A stretch of 64,000 nucleotides of DNA from Alphaproteobacteria bacterium (GCA_028281325.1 JANQKC010000006.1:62001-126000); one strand, 5' to 3'; shown: positions 8,541 through 17,330, counted from the first letter of the stretch. Numbers and translations: made by a program. Notes: generated from the letters alone by a model not told the origin.

Positions 8541-9305
8541 CTACCGGTATCCGCCGCCGCCGGTCACCATCACCGTGTCGGCGACCATGAACTCGCAGGC
8601 GTCGGAGCACAGGAACTGCACCAGTTCGCCGATTTCATCGGCTCGCCCCGCGCGCTTCAACGGCACATTGGAGACCGCGGCGTCGAACATACCCTCTTCG
8701 TTGATATCCTGAAAAGCCGTGTCCACGATGGCGGGCGATACCGACAGGATGCGGATGCCCTGGTCGGCGAACTCGCGCGCCGCGCCCATCGTCAATGTGT
8801 TGACCGCGCCCTTCGACGACGCATAGTGCGGCGACTTCGCCGGACCGCCGCCCTTTGCCGCGATGCTCGCCACGTTCACGATGACGCCGAAACCCTTCTC
8901 CAGCATATGCGGGATCACTTCCTGCATGCCGTAGAAGGTGCCCTTGACGTTCAGGTCGTAGGTCTTATCCCAAAGCGCATCGTCGATCTCCAGGAACTTG
9001 GCGCGGCGAATCGCCGAGCCCGCCGAGTTGAACAGGAAATGGACCTGGCCGAATCTCTCGATGGCCGCAGCAACCATCTTCTTCACGTCAGCGCGTTGCG
9101 TGACGTCGGTAAAGACCGCGGCGCCGACACCGCCGGCCGCATCGACAGCGCTCGCCGCCTGATTCGCCGCCTGTTCGTCAATATCGGCGCACAGCACGTT
9201 CGCGCCTTCCCGTCCGAATATCTTTGCGGTGGCGAGGCCGATCCCGCTGCCCGCACCGGTGATAACGATCGTCTTTCCCTTGAAATAATCAGGCGTCTTC
9301 GGCAT
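8541..9305 (-). CDS. Short-chain dehydrogenase/reductase (SDR)
   Basis: A 254-residue classical SDR. The nucleotide-binding TGAGSGIG is near residue 17, followed by an acidic CADID after the second strand, which favours NAD(H). NSAG and the catalytic Ser of NVASIAAKG, then Tyr and Lys of YASSK, complete the active site. The C-terminal MVADTVMVTGGGGY is the usual substrate-loop end. GGGAGGA before the ATG supports the start. It precedes the remains of an LLM oxidoreductase by 13 bases, so it may have reduced or oxidised an intermediate of the same lost pathway. Confidence 0.92.
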   Translation of the reverse strand: MPKTPDYFKGKTIVITGAGSGIGLATAKIFGREGANVLCADIDEQAANQAASAVDAAGGVGAAVFTDVTQRADVKKMVAAAIERFGQVHFLFNSAGSAIRRAKFLEIDDALWDKTYDLNVKGTFYGMQEVIPHMLEKGFGVIVNVASIAAKGGGPAKSPHYASSKGAVNTLTMGAAREFADQGIRILSVSPAIVDTAFQDINEEGMFDAAVSNVPLKRAGRADEIGELVQFLCSDACEFMVADTVMVTGGGGYR

Positions 9306-9464
9306 CCGTTCCTCCCGCGATGGCTTGGCCGGATCGACGCCCGGCCTTCCTGCCAGTCTAGCAGTGCGGAACAGCGCGCGCTATTTGACGCGAACGCCCA
9401 GAACAAGAAAAACTATATCGCTCGCGACAAATCGGAATCGGCGGGACAAGATCGGGGGCTGCCG

Positions 9465-9902
9465 TTATCCGGCGGCGGCGATCTCGACAAGTTCGATTTC
9501 GAAGGTCAGGTCTTCGCCGGCCAACGGATGGTTGCCGTCGAGCGTCACCGTCGCTTCATCCACGGCGATGATGGTGACGATCAGGGTATGGCCGTCCTGC
9601 GTCTGCGCTTGAAGTTGGTTGCCGACCACCAACTCGACCTCTCCCGGCAACGCCGAACGGTCGACGGTCTCGATCGCTTCCGGCTGGCGTGGCCCATAGC
9701 CGTCGGCCGCGGCGATCTCGACGGTCGCCGTGTCGCCGATCGCCATGCCGACAACCGACGTCTCGAGCTTCGGGATGATCGTGTTCTCGCCGATCTTGAA
9801 CTGCAACGGGTCTTGCCCTCTGGACGTGCCGAACTCGGTGCCGTCCTTCAGTTTCCCGGTGTAGTGCAGGTGGACGGTATCGCCGACAGCAGCCTGTGCC
9901 AT
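9465..9902 (-). CDS. FKBP-type peptidyl-prolyl isomerase, SlyD-like
   Basis: A 145-residue cytoplasmic prolyl isomerase and chaperone. The order VHLHYTGKLKDGTEFGTS, then PLQFKIGEN and a flap domain (about 65-125), then FEIELVEI is that of SlyD. The His/Cys-rich nickel-binding tail of enterobacterial SlyD is missing; the protein ends soon after the FKBP core. The start is set by AAGGAG six bases before the ATG at 9902; an in-frame extension to 9992 lacks a site. It lies between the SDR and a CaiB gene on the same strand, with gaps of 150-190 bases, so it may have its own promoter. Confidence 0.92.
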   Translation of the reverse strand: MAQAAVGDTVHLHYTGKLKDGTEFGTSRGQDPLQFKIGENTIIPKLETSVVGMAIGDTATVEIAAADGYGPRQPEAIETVDRSALPGEVELVVGNQLQAQTQDGHTLIVTIIAVDEATVTLDGNHPLAGEDLTFEIELVEIAAAG

Positions 9903-10094
9903 GGTATGTCTCCTTGTTCGCAGCGCGCATGGACCGCGCTTCCTCTGGCGACATACCGAAGCAAGGTCGGCCGACAGAATTTTGGCCGTCAAATCGGCCG
10001 GGATCCCAATGTGGCACGGACCCTAACAGTCCTGCCGACCGTCAGCAATGAGGGAAACTCTCATCACGTTCCGCGGACGAGCGGGCGAACCGCG

Positions 10095-11231
10095 TCAGTC
10101 GAGGGCGTCGCCGATGATCTCCGCATTATGCTCACCGAGCTTCGGGGCGGCGCGGGACAGCGGCGGCCGGCGGCCGTCGATATTGATCGGCAGGCCCATG
10201 GTGCGGCAGTCGAGCCCCGGCGGCGATTGGATCATCCCGATCGCGGCGGTCTGTTCGTGCTCATCGACCTCGTGCATGTTGTGGACCGGCGAACAGGGAA
10301 TACCGGCCTCGGACAACGCGTCCAGCCATTCGCCCCGGGTCCGGGTCGCCATGATATCCGCTACATCGGCCAGCAGCGTGTCACGGTTTTCGACGCGGGC
10401 CGCATTCGTCGTGTATCTCGGATCCTCCGCCCATTCCGGGCGGCCCAACGCCGCCGCCAGTTTCGCGAACAATCGGTCGTTGGCCGCCGCAACGACCAAG
10501 GGACCGTTCTTCGTCTCGAAAGCCTGGAACACGATGAGCTGTTTGCTGCCCGTGGGATGACGCGGCGGCAGTTGGCCGGTCACGCTGTAGCGGGCAAACG
10601 CCACGGTCAGCCAACCCAGCGCGGTTTCGAACAACGACGTATCGACATCGCAGCCGCGGCCCGTCCGCTCGCGCTGCGCCAATGCGGCAAGGATACCGAT
10701 CGAGGACCACATCGCGGTGCCCTGGTCGAGTATCTGCGTGCCCATGCGGACCGGCGGGCCGCCATCCTCGCCGCTTTGGAACATCAGGCCCGAAAAGGCC
10801 TGCACGATCGGCTCGTAACCCGGGTGCATCTTCATCGGTCCCGCGCTGCCGTAGGCCCAGAGCGCGCAGACGATCAACCGCGGGCAACGCGCCCGCAACG
10901 CCTCGCCCGTCAATCCGAGCTCGCCCGCGACGCCCGGCCGCAGATTCTGCACCATGACATCGGCTTGCCCGAGATAATCCTTGAGCCAATCGAGGTGCCG
11001 CGGATCCTTGAGGTTCAAGCTGATCGACCGTTTGTTCTGGTTGACCGCGTGGAAAGAGGCAGAGGACTCGTCGACGAAGGGCGGCCCCCAGCCGCGCGCG
11101 TCGTCGCCTTTCTCCGGCCGCTCGACCTTGACCACGTCCGCCCCCAGCATGCCGAGAATCTGCCCGGTCAACGGCCCGGCAAAATTCTGGCCCAACTCAA
11201 CCACCTTGATCCCGTCGAGCGGTAAGCTCAT
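10095..11231 (-). CDS. CaiB/BaiF family CoA-transferase, Glu at the usual catalytic Asp
   Basis: A 378-residue class III CoA-transferase. The N-terminus LDGIKVVELGQNFAGPLTGQILGMLGADVVKVE and NKRSISLNLK are family hallmarks. In this family an Asp after a P-G-Y/F motif carries the acyl and CoA intermediates; here the segment is HPGYEPIVQAFSG, with Glu at residue 140. The enzyme may still work, or may bind without the classic exchange. GGAGAGG before the ATG at 11231 supports the start. No ligase or dehydrogenase is adjacent, so the substrate is unknown. Confidence 0.9.
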   Translation of the reverse strand: MSLPLDGIKVVELGQNFAGPLTGQILGMLGADVVKVERPEKGDDARGWGPPFVDESSASFHAVNQNKRSISLNLKDPRHLDWLKDYLGQADVMVQNLRPGVAGELGLTGEALRARCPRLIVCALWAYGSAGPMKMHPGYEPIVQAFSGLMFQSGEDGGPPVRMGTQILDQGTAMWSSIGILAALAQRERTGRGCDVDTSLFETALGWLTVAFARYSVTGQLPPRHPTGSKQLIVFQAFETKNGPLVVAAANDRLFAKLAAALGRPEWAEDPRYTTNAARVENRDTLLADVADIMATRTRGEWLDALSEAGIPCSPVHNMHEVDEHEQTAAIGMIQSPPGLDCRTMGLPINIDGRRPPLSRAAPKLGEHNAEIIGDALD

Positions 11232-11367
11232 GACCTCTCCCCATCGTCATTCTCTGCGGGAAAGCGATCGAACCGCACGACCGAGCCCCCGCGAACGCTC
11301 ACCCTAGAGCGTTACCGCGAGCCCGGGCAAATCGACGGCAGGTCGGTGATGGTCACCCAAACGGCCA

Positions 11368-11712
11368 TCAGGCGCGGCTGGTGAGCCCCAGAATGCCGTA
11401 CACCGCGACGACGGTCCCCACAAACGAGAGGATTCCCGCCACCACCAAGGCGAGCCAATCCAAGCTGCCGAAAAAATTATGAAAGGTCGCCTGCGTCAGG
11501 AAGGGCGCAATCACCATGATGGCGATACCAACGACAAGACCGGCGCGAATGCCGATCGCCGCCGGCTTGCCCCGAAAGCCGTGACGGCGGCTGACGGCAA
11601 CCACGAACAGCAAAACCAGCACGCCGATGATGACGACCGCGGCCCAAAGCATGGGAGACCCCATCAACTCTTCCAGGATCGCCCATAAATTCGACAGTGT
11701 AATTTCCTTCAT
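11368..11712 (-). CDS. Small membrane protein next to SQR (DUF5368-like)
   Basis: A 114-residue protein with three hydrophobic segments at about 20-40, 53-70 and 80-105, starting MKEITLSNLW. Length and layout fit the small alphaproteobacterial DUF5368 proteins as I remember them; I have not confirmed this. The start is fixed by GGAGGAAGAG just before the ATG at 11712. It begins 11 bases after the sulfide:quinone oxidoreductase stop, so the two are probably cotranscribed. It might anchor or assist the quinone reductase at the membrane, which is inference from position alone. Confidence 0.75.
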   Translation of the reverse strand: MKEITLSNLWAILEELMGSPMLWAAVVIIGVLVLLFVVAVSRRHGFRGKPAAIGIRAGLVVGIAIMVIAPFLTQATFHNFFGSLDWLALVVAGILSFVGTVVAVYGILGLTSRA

Positions 11713-11723
11713 CTCTTCCTCCC

Positions 11724-13049
11724 TCAGGCGAGGCCGCGCAGCATCGCCGTATATGTCGCCTTCAAAACCTTTTCCTTGATCACCCAGGGCACCCAATGCT
11801 CCGTCAGCGGATCGATAAAGGGAAAGGACGGCGTCATGCGGTTTTCGTAGTCGAACTCCACCAGCATCGCCTGGCCGATCTTGGTGATCAGCGGGCAGGA
11901 GGTATAGCCGTTATAGACCGCCGTTCCCTCTTTGCCGCCGATCGCGGCGACGAGATGATCGACCGCCACCGGCGTCTGCCATTTGACGCTCGCTGCGGTC
12001 TTTCCCTTCGGCACGCCGTTGATATCGCCGACGCCGAAGACATTCGGGAACCGCAGATGCCGAAGCGATTTCTTGTCCACTTCGATCCATCCATCCGCGG
12101 CGAACGGTCCGTCTTGCCAGGGCAGGGGACTGTTGCGTACCGCGTCGGGCGCGCGCATCGGCGGGATCAGATTGATGAAATCCCATTTCAGCTCGACCGG
12201 CCCCGTCGGCGTTTCGAAGGTGGCGATGTGTTTCGCCGGATCGATCTTGGTCAGCACATGGCTGTCGTTGATCTTGATGTCCTGCCGCTGGAAAAGCTCC
12301 AGAAGCTTCGTGTTGACCGGCGGCACGCTGAACAACGATTTGTTATGCGCGTTGTAGAGGATTTCCGTCTTCGATCGCGTACCGGCCCGCCGCAGGTGAT
12401 CGTCCGCCAGGAAAGTCTGCTTGATCGGCGCGCCGGCGCATTTCATTTCCGTCGCCGGCCGCCCGAACAGGCCGACGCCGCCGGTTTCCATGAATCCCTG
12501 CAGCGCCTGCCAGGACGCCGCCGCTGCGGACGCGCCGGCATAAACGCTGGCGATGCCCTCGCGGCCGATCAGCGACTGCTCCATCCCTTCGACCGCACCG
12601 TAATCGAGCACTAGACCTGTCGTGACGACGAGAAAATCATAGGGCAGCGCCGTGCCCTTTTCCGTCACCACCTTGTTCCCGGCAGGGTCGAACTCCTGCA
12701 CCCGCTCTTGCACCCATCGGACGCCGGACGGCAGATAATCCGCCGTCTCGAGCGTGACATATTGGGCCGACTTGAGACCCGCGCCGACCAGGGTGAAACC
12801 CGGCTGATAGAAATGGTTGGACCGGGGCTCGACCACAATGATCTCCGCCCCCTCAAGCCGGCGCGACAGCCGCGCGGCCGTCGCCAATCCCGCCGCCCCG
12901 CCGCCGGCGACGACGACACGCGCCTTGGTCTCTACCGGCGCGGCCCGGCCCTCCTTCGGCGCAACCGCCGCGATACCCATCCCCCCGACCCCCGCCAGAA
13001 AGGCCCGCCGGTCGACGGTGATTCCATCTCCAATCAAACTCTTCGCCAT
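11724..13049 (-). CDS. sqr: Sulfide:quinone oxidoreductase, type II
   Basis: A 441-residue FAD enzyme that would oxidise sulfide to polysulfide or persulfide and pass electrons to quinone. The N-terminus has a twin-arginine-like RRAFLAG followed by a hydrophobic stretch, so export to the periplasmic face is possible, which is unusual for SQR. The FAD motif VVVAGGGAAGLATAARL follows at 45-61. The two catalytic cysteines of the mitochondrial-type enzymes are recognisable: Cys204 in MKCAGAPIKQ and Cys385 in YTSCPLITK. GAGGAGGGG before the ATG at 13049 marks the start. A small membrane gene follows in the same operon, and an FNR-like palindrome lies upstream. Confidence 0.87.
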   Translation of the reverse strand: MAKSLIGDGITVDRRAFLAGVGGMGIAAVAPKEGRAAPVETKARVVVAGGGAAGLATAARLSRRLEGAEIIVVEPRSNHFYQPGFTLVGAGLKSAQYVTLETADYLPSGVRWVQERVQEFDPAGNKVVTEKGTALPYDFLVVTTGLVLDYGAVEGMEQSLIGREGIASVYAGASAAAASWQALQGFMETGGVGLFGRPATEMKCAGAPIKQTFLADDHLRRAGTRSKTEILYNAHNKSLFSVPPVNTKLLELFQRQDIKINDSHVLTKIDPAKHIATFETPTGPVELKWDFINLIPPMRAPDAVRNSPLPWQDGPFAADGWIEVDKKSLRHLRFPNVFGVGDINGVPKGKTAASVKWQTPVAVDHLVAAIGGKEGTAVYNGYTSCPLITKIGQAMLVEFDYENRMTPSFPFIDPLTEHWVPWVIKEKVLKATYTAMLRGLA

Positions 13050-13076
13050 GTTATCCCCTCCTCTAGGCAAGCAGGA

Positions 13077-13082
13077 AGGATA
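13077..13082 (-). promoter_or_regulatory. Predicted -10 box of the SQR promoter
   Basis: TATCCT on the minus strand. Transcription from about 13070 would leave a 20-base leader with the strong ribosome-binding site. No -35 box stands at normal distance (TTGACA occurs but only 11 bases away), as expected if an activator at the palindrome upstream replaces it. Confidence 0.45.
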
Positions 13083-13103
13083 CCACCGGGCGTTGTCAAT
13101 GGA

Positions 13104-13119
13104 ATTGAGCTAGCTCAAT
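13104..13119 (-). promoter_or_regulatory. 16-bp perfect palindrome, FNR/CRP-like site upstream of SQR
   Basis: ATTGAGCTAGCTCAAT is a perfect palindrome with the TTGA-N6-TCAA core of FNR-family sites (consensus TTGAT-N4-ATCAA). Its centre at 13111.5 lies 41.5 bases upstream of the predicted start at 13070, the classic class II activator spacing. An oxygen-, redox- or sulfur-responsive CRP/FNR regulator is the natural candidate; no such gene is in the window. Confidence 0.6.
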
Positions 13120-13246
13120 ATCCCGCGCATCCCGTTCGCAGCCGTCACGATGGCGCAATAGCGGAGACTGAAAAAGTTCGGCTTCCACCAACGGATGGAA
13201 GCCGATGCTGTATCTCCAGGCCCAAGGAAGCCACCGTCGACCGGCA

Positions 13247-13513
13247 TCAACCGCCTTCGAGTTTCGGGATGAAGAAGACCTCGCTGCCTTCGCGGACCGG
13301 CTGGACGTAGTTGCCGGACTCGTGGATTTCACCGTCTATGGCGACGGTCGTTTCTTCTTCGAGATGTTCGGCCAGACCCGGGTACTGCGCATCGAGCGCC
13401 TTGATGACGCCGCGCAGATTCCGGGCCTGAATCTCGAACTCTTTCTTGCCGTCCGTGTACAGATGGCTCAGCCCGTCCGTGAAAACGACGCGTACGGTGA
13501 CGTCGCCCTCCAT
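13247..13513 (-). CDS. MoaD/ThiS-like small beta-grasp protein
   Basis: An 88-residue protein beginning MEGDVTVRVVFTDGLSHLY, followed by a helix LRGVIKALDAQYPGLAEHL and ending VREGSEVFFIPKLEGG. The fold pattern and the exposed Gly-Gly end are those of ubiquitin-like sulfur carriers (MoaD, ThiS), which are adenylated and thiocarboxylated at the last Gly. It begins 3 bases after the stop of the molybdenum hydroxylase large subunit and so is translated with it. It may deliver sulfur for the cofactor, or be a specialised MoaD; no MoaE or activating E1 enzyme is in the window. Confidence 0.85.
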   Translation of the reverse strand: MEGDVTVRVVFTDGLSHLYTDGKKEFEIQARNLRGVIKALDAQYPGLAEHLEEETTVAIDGEIHESGNYVQPVREGSEVFFIPKLEGG

Positions 13514-13516
13514 GAC

Positions 13517-15796
13517 CTAAAGCTCGCCCCCGTCACGGTGGTCGAGCGCTTCCAGCAGTTTCGGCGGCGACATCGGCAACGAGTCCATCCGCCGCCCCAC
13601 GGCGTTGGCGATCGCGTTTCCGATCGCCGCCATCGTCGGGCAAATGTTGACCTCGCCGACGCCCTTCACACCGAACGGATGGTTCGGGTTCGGCACCTCG
13701 ACGACGATCGTCTCGATAAACGGCAGGTCCGAGGCGACCGGCACGCGATAGTCGAGGAACCCGGCGTTGGAGAGCCGGCCCTTGTCGTCGTAGATATATT
13801 CCTCGTTCAACGCCCAGCCGATGCCCTGGACGACGCCGCCCTGCATCTGGCCCTCGACATAGCCCTTATGGATCGCTCGGCCCGCATCCTGCGCGCAGAC
13901 CGCCCGCAGGATCGTCACCTTGCCGGTATCGGGATCGACCTCCACGTCGACGAACTGGGTGCAGAAACCGGGGGCCTGGCCGCCGGCGGCGACCGAATTC
14001 GACGTGCCGATCGGCCCGCCGGTCGCGGCCGCCTTGGCAGCGATGTCCGCCAACGACAGCGGATCGAAATCGCCCACGTTGCTGCTGGCCGGACGGGCAT
14101 GCCCGTCCTCCCAGACCACCGCATCCACATCGACGTCCCAGATGATCGCGGCGCGCGCGCGCAAATCCTCGATCACCTTTTCGCACGCGCCGATCACCGC
14201 CATGCCGCTGGCATAGGTCACCCGCGACCCGCCGGTGACATGCGTGTAAGGCACCGACGTGGTGTCGTTCACCGTGGCGCGGACCTGATCGTATTCGATG
14301 CCTAGCGTTTCGGCCGCCATAATCGCCATCGAGGCGCGCGACCCGCCGATATCGGGGCTGCCGGTGGCGACGACGACGGTGCCGTCGGCGTTGACGTATA
14401 CCGTCGCGCCGGACTCGCCAGCACCATTGAACCAATAGCCGGACGCGACGCCCCGTCCCTGATTCGGTCCCAGTTCCGCCTTGTAGCCGGGATGCTCCAG
14501 GATCGCATCGACGGTCTCGCTATAGCCTTCGTGGGCCAGCTTCGGTCCGGCGATGGTCTGCGTGCCGATATGGGCGGCGTTCTTTTGCCGGAACTCCAGC
14601 GGGTCCATGCCGATCTTCTTGGCCAGGATATCCAGCGTGCTTTCCGCCGCGAAATTCGAGATCGGCGATCCCGGCGCGCGGTAGGCCGCCGCCTTCGGGC
14701 GGTTCGATACGACATCGAAGCCTTCGGCCCGCTGGTTGGGAATGTCGTAAGGCGCAAAGGCGCACATGCAGGCGTTCATCACCGGCGATCCCGGGAAGGC
14801 GCCGGACTGGAACTTAAAGACGCCCTGGGCCGCCGTGATCGTGCCGTCCTTCTTGGCGCCGACCTTGACCCACATGGACGCACCGGAGGTCGGCCCGGTC
14901 GCCCGGAACACCTCGTCACGCCCCATGGCGAGCCGCACCGGCGCGCCGGCCTTCTTCGACAGCACCATGGCGACCGGCTCCAGATAGACGACCGTCTTGC
15001 CGCCGAATCCGCCGCCGATCTCGGCGGGATTGACTTTCAGGTTGCCGAGCTTCATGCCGACGATCTTCGCCGTCAGATTGCGGACGACGAAATGGCCCTG
15101 GCTCGCGCTCCACAACTCGCCTTGTCCATCGGGGTCGTAGCGGGCGAGACAGGCGTGCGGCTCGATATAGCCCTGATGCACCGGCTTGGTCTTGTATTCA
15201 CCCTCGACGATCTCGTCCGCTTCCGCGAAGCCCGCGTCGATATCGCCGATTTCGAAAACGACATTACGCGCCACGTTGGACGGCTTGGTCGGGGCCGGCT
15301 CGACGCCGCGCGTGATCATGTCCTCGAACAGCAGCGGCGCGTCTTCGGCCATCGCTTCGTCGACATCGATGACATGCGGCAGGACTTCGTAGTCGACCTC
15401 GATCAGCGAGATCGCCTCGGCGGCAATCGCCGCGCTCGTCGCGGCGACGGCGGCGACGGCGTGCCCGTCATACAGCACCTTTTCGCGCGCCATGATGTTC
15501 CGGGTGATATGCCAGAAGTTGACCTGGACGCGGGCCGGACCGACATAGGCGAAATTCTGATCCGGGAAATCCGCGGCGGTCATCACCGCCTTCACGCCGG
15601 GCAGGGCCTCGGCCTTGGACGTATCGATCGACTTGATAAGCGCATGCGCGTGCGGGCTGCGCAGGATCTTGCCATGCAACGTGCCGGGAAGCGTGAAATC
15701 GTTGCCGAATTTCGCGACACCGGTCACCTTCGGCACACCGTCCGGACGAATAGGAGCGGTGCCGACGAACTTATATGGACTCTTAATCTCGTTCAT
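13517..15796 (-). CDS. Molybdenum hydroxylase large subunit (xanthine dehydrogenase/CoxL family)
   Basis: A 759-residue molybdopterin cytosine dinucleotide-binding subunit of the xanthine oxidase family. Residues about 20-125 are the hammerhead domain. Next come the cofactor-contacting EIGGGFGGK, the AYRAPGSPISNFAAE segment (active-site loop) and, near the end, GVKGVGEVNICP with the catalytic Glu. The AYRAPG form resembles hydroxylases of aromatic or heterocyclic substrates rather than CO dehydrogenase, whose loop carries a Cys. The iron-sulfur and FAD subunits that normally accompany it are not within this window. A MoaD-like gene follows immediately. Confidence 0.9.
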   Translation of the reverse strand: MNEIKSPYKFVGTAPIRPDGVPKVTGVAKFGNDFTLPGTLHGKILRSPHAHALIKSIDTSKAEALPGVKAVMTAADFPDQNFAYVGPARVQVNFWHITRNIMAREKVLYDGHAVAAVAATSAAIAAEAISLIEVDYEVLPHVIDVDEAMAEDAPLLFEDMITRGVEPAPTKPSNVARNVVFEIGDIDAGFAEADEIVEGEYKTKPVHQGYIEPHACLARYDPDGQGELWSASQGHFVVRNLTAKIVGMKLGNLKVNPAEIGGGFGGKTVVYLEPVAMVLSKKAGAPVRLAMGRDEVFRATGPTSGASMWVKVGAKKDGTITAAQGVFKFQSGAFPGSPVMNACMCAFAPYDIPNQRAEGFDVVSNRPKAAAYRAPGSPISNFAAESTLDILAKKIGMDPLEFRQKNAAHIGTQTIAGPKLAHEGYSETVDAILEHPGYKAELGPNQGRGVASGYWFNGAGESGATVYVNADGTVVVATGSPDIGGSRASMAIMAAETLGIEYDQVRATVNDTTSVPYTHVTGGSRVTYASGMAVIGACEKVIEDLRARAAIIWDVDVDAVVWEDGHARPASSNVGDFDPLSLADIAAKAAATGGPIGTSNSVAAGGQAPGFCTQFVDVEVDPDTGKVTILRAVCAQDAGRAIHKGYVEGQMQGGVVQGIGWALNEEYIYDDKGRLSNAGFLDYRVPVASDLPFIETIVVEVPNPNHPFGVKGVGEVNICPTMAAIGNAIANAVGRRMDSLPMSPPKLLEALDHRDGGEL

Positions 15797-16016
15797 TTGA
15801 AGACCCTTTCACAGCGGCGCGCTTTCCCCAAAATCCGGTGCATTTTCGGAGGAAACCGGGCAATCACGCTGACCGCTTTCACCCGTTCGGCCGCGTTACG
15901 CCCGAAGGCGTCCGATCCGACCGAATGAGATGGATTGATTCGCTTAGTCCCAAGTCTAGCGTCGGGGGAAATATCGACGCAAGTTGTAATACCATGACGC
16001 CCGCGACCGGGCGACC

Positions 16017-17243
16017 TCAGATAACTGATTTAGCCCTGAGATCGGCGATTTCCACATCGCTTAGGCCCAGTAATCGGCGATAAACGGCCTCGTTGTCCCC
16101 GCCCAGCACCGGGCCGGGCCGATAAACCGCGCCGGGGGTGCGCGAGAAGCGCGGCGTGACGGCCTGCATCCGCACCGCGCCCAATTCCGGGTCACTCACC
16201 CGGACGAGCATGCCGGAAGCCTGGACCTGCGGATCGGCGAACAGATCGTCGATGGTCCTCACCCGCGCCGCGCTCACCTCGGCGGCGTCGAGTTGGGCGC
16301 AGGCGTCATCCGCGTCATGGGCTGCGAACCACTTCCCGATGATGGCGTCGAGGGCGTCGTGATTCGCAAGCCGCCCGGTATTGGCGGCAAACCGGGGATC
16401 CTCGATCAGATCGGACCGGCCGATCGCCCTCGCAAGCCGTTCGAACACGCTTTGGGTGCTGGCGGCCAACGTGCACCATTGGCCGTCGCGCGTCCGGTAG
16501 ACGTTTCCCGGCGCGGCATAGGGGTTGCGGTTGCCGCTGCGCCGCCGCACCTCGCCGAGTTGGTCGTATTCGATCGCGAGGAAATCGAGGATGCGGAACA
16601 TGGATTCGAACAACGAGACGGCGACCACCTGGCCCGGTGCGTCCGGATTTTCCTTGCGTTCCAGCAGAGCGGTCAGGATGCCGAGCGCCCCGAACAGTCC
16701 GGTGACGGAATCGGCGATGGGATAACCGGCATGGACCGGCGCGCCGTCGGCCGGGCCGCAAAGCGACAGGAAGCCGGACATGGCGTCGGCAACGCGCGCG
16801 AACCCCGGTTTCCCGGCGTAGGGGCCTTCCTGACCGAAGGCGCTGACCCGCAGGATCGTGAGTTTCGGGTTGGCCTCCCACAGGGTTTCGGGCGACAAGC
16901 CCCAGCGCTCCATTGTGCCGGGCCGGAAATTCTCGACCAACACGTCGCACTCCGCCGCCAAGCGCTTGACCAGATCGGCACCCTCGGGCGTCCGCAGGTC
17001 CAGGGTGATGCCTTGTTTGTTCCGGTTGACCACCTTCGCCCAGAGCGAGACGCCGTCCTTGTGCGGCCGCAAGGCGCGCAGCCCGTCGCCCTTGCCCGGC
17101 ATTTCGACCTTCAACACCTCCGCCCCGAAATCGGCAAGCAGCCCGGCGGCCAACGGTCCCGCGATGATCGTCGCGAGATCGAGGACACGAATATGCCGCA
17201 GCGGCCCTTGCCGTTCCGGTTCCCCTGGTTGCTCGGATGTCAT
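16017..17243 (-). CDS. CaiB/BaiF family CoA-transferase, catalytic Asp replaced by Ala
   Basis: A 408-residue class III CoA-transferase-like protein. RHIRVLDLATIIAGPLAAGLLADFGAEVLKVE and NRNKQGITLDLRTPEG are typical. Where active members have P-G-Y/F-D, this one has KPGFARVADAMSGF, with Ala149 at the nucleophile position. Related subfamilies also lack the Asp, so it may use another mechanism or only bind CoA esters. The start is set by AGGGAGGGG before the ATG at 17243; longer in-frame starts lack such a site. It is divergent from the dioxygenase gene at 17407, leaving a 163-base promoter region. Confidence 0.88.
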   Translation of the reverse strand: MTSEQPGEPERQGPLRHIRVLDLATIIAGPLAAGLLADFGAEVLKVEMPGKGDGLRALRPHKDGVSLWAKVVNRNKQGITLDLRTPEGADLVKRLAAECDVLVENFRPGTMERWGLSPETLWEANPKLTILRVSAFGQEGPYAGKPGFARVADAMSGFLSLCGPADGAPVHAGYPIADSVTGLFGALGILTALLERKENPDAPGQVVAVSLFESMFRILDFLAIEYDQLGEVRRRSGNRNPYAAPGNVYRTRDGQWCTLAASTQSVFERLARAIGRSDLIEDPRFAANTGRLANHDALDAIIGKWFAAHDADDACAQLDAAEVSAARVRTIDDLFADPQVQASGMLVRVSDPELGAVRMQAVTPRFSRTPGAVYRPGPVLGGDNEAVYRRLLGLSDVEIADLRAKSVI

Positions 17244-17330
17244 GGTGTCCCCTCCCTGTTCTGCATCGACCGGGCGGCAGCCTAGACGGCGCCGGACGGG
17301 ATGGATAGTCCCATCGATACGTGCCGTTTT

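Noticed and set aside
8397-11225. Open frame of about 940 codons on the plus strand
   Set aside because: It lies opposite the SDR, FKBP and CaiB genes, which have full family motifs; its Arg/His/Asp-rich protein has none. It is an artefact of high GC.
13094-13099. TTGACA as -35 box of the SQR promoter
   Set aside because: It is only 11 bases from the TATCCT box, too close for a normal promoter; the palindrome further upstream is a better explanation.
14492-15928. Plus-strand open frame of 478 codons
   Set aside because: It is antisense to the molybdenum hydroxylase gene; its translation is compositionally biased without motifs.
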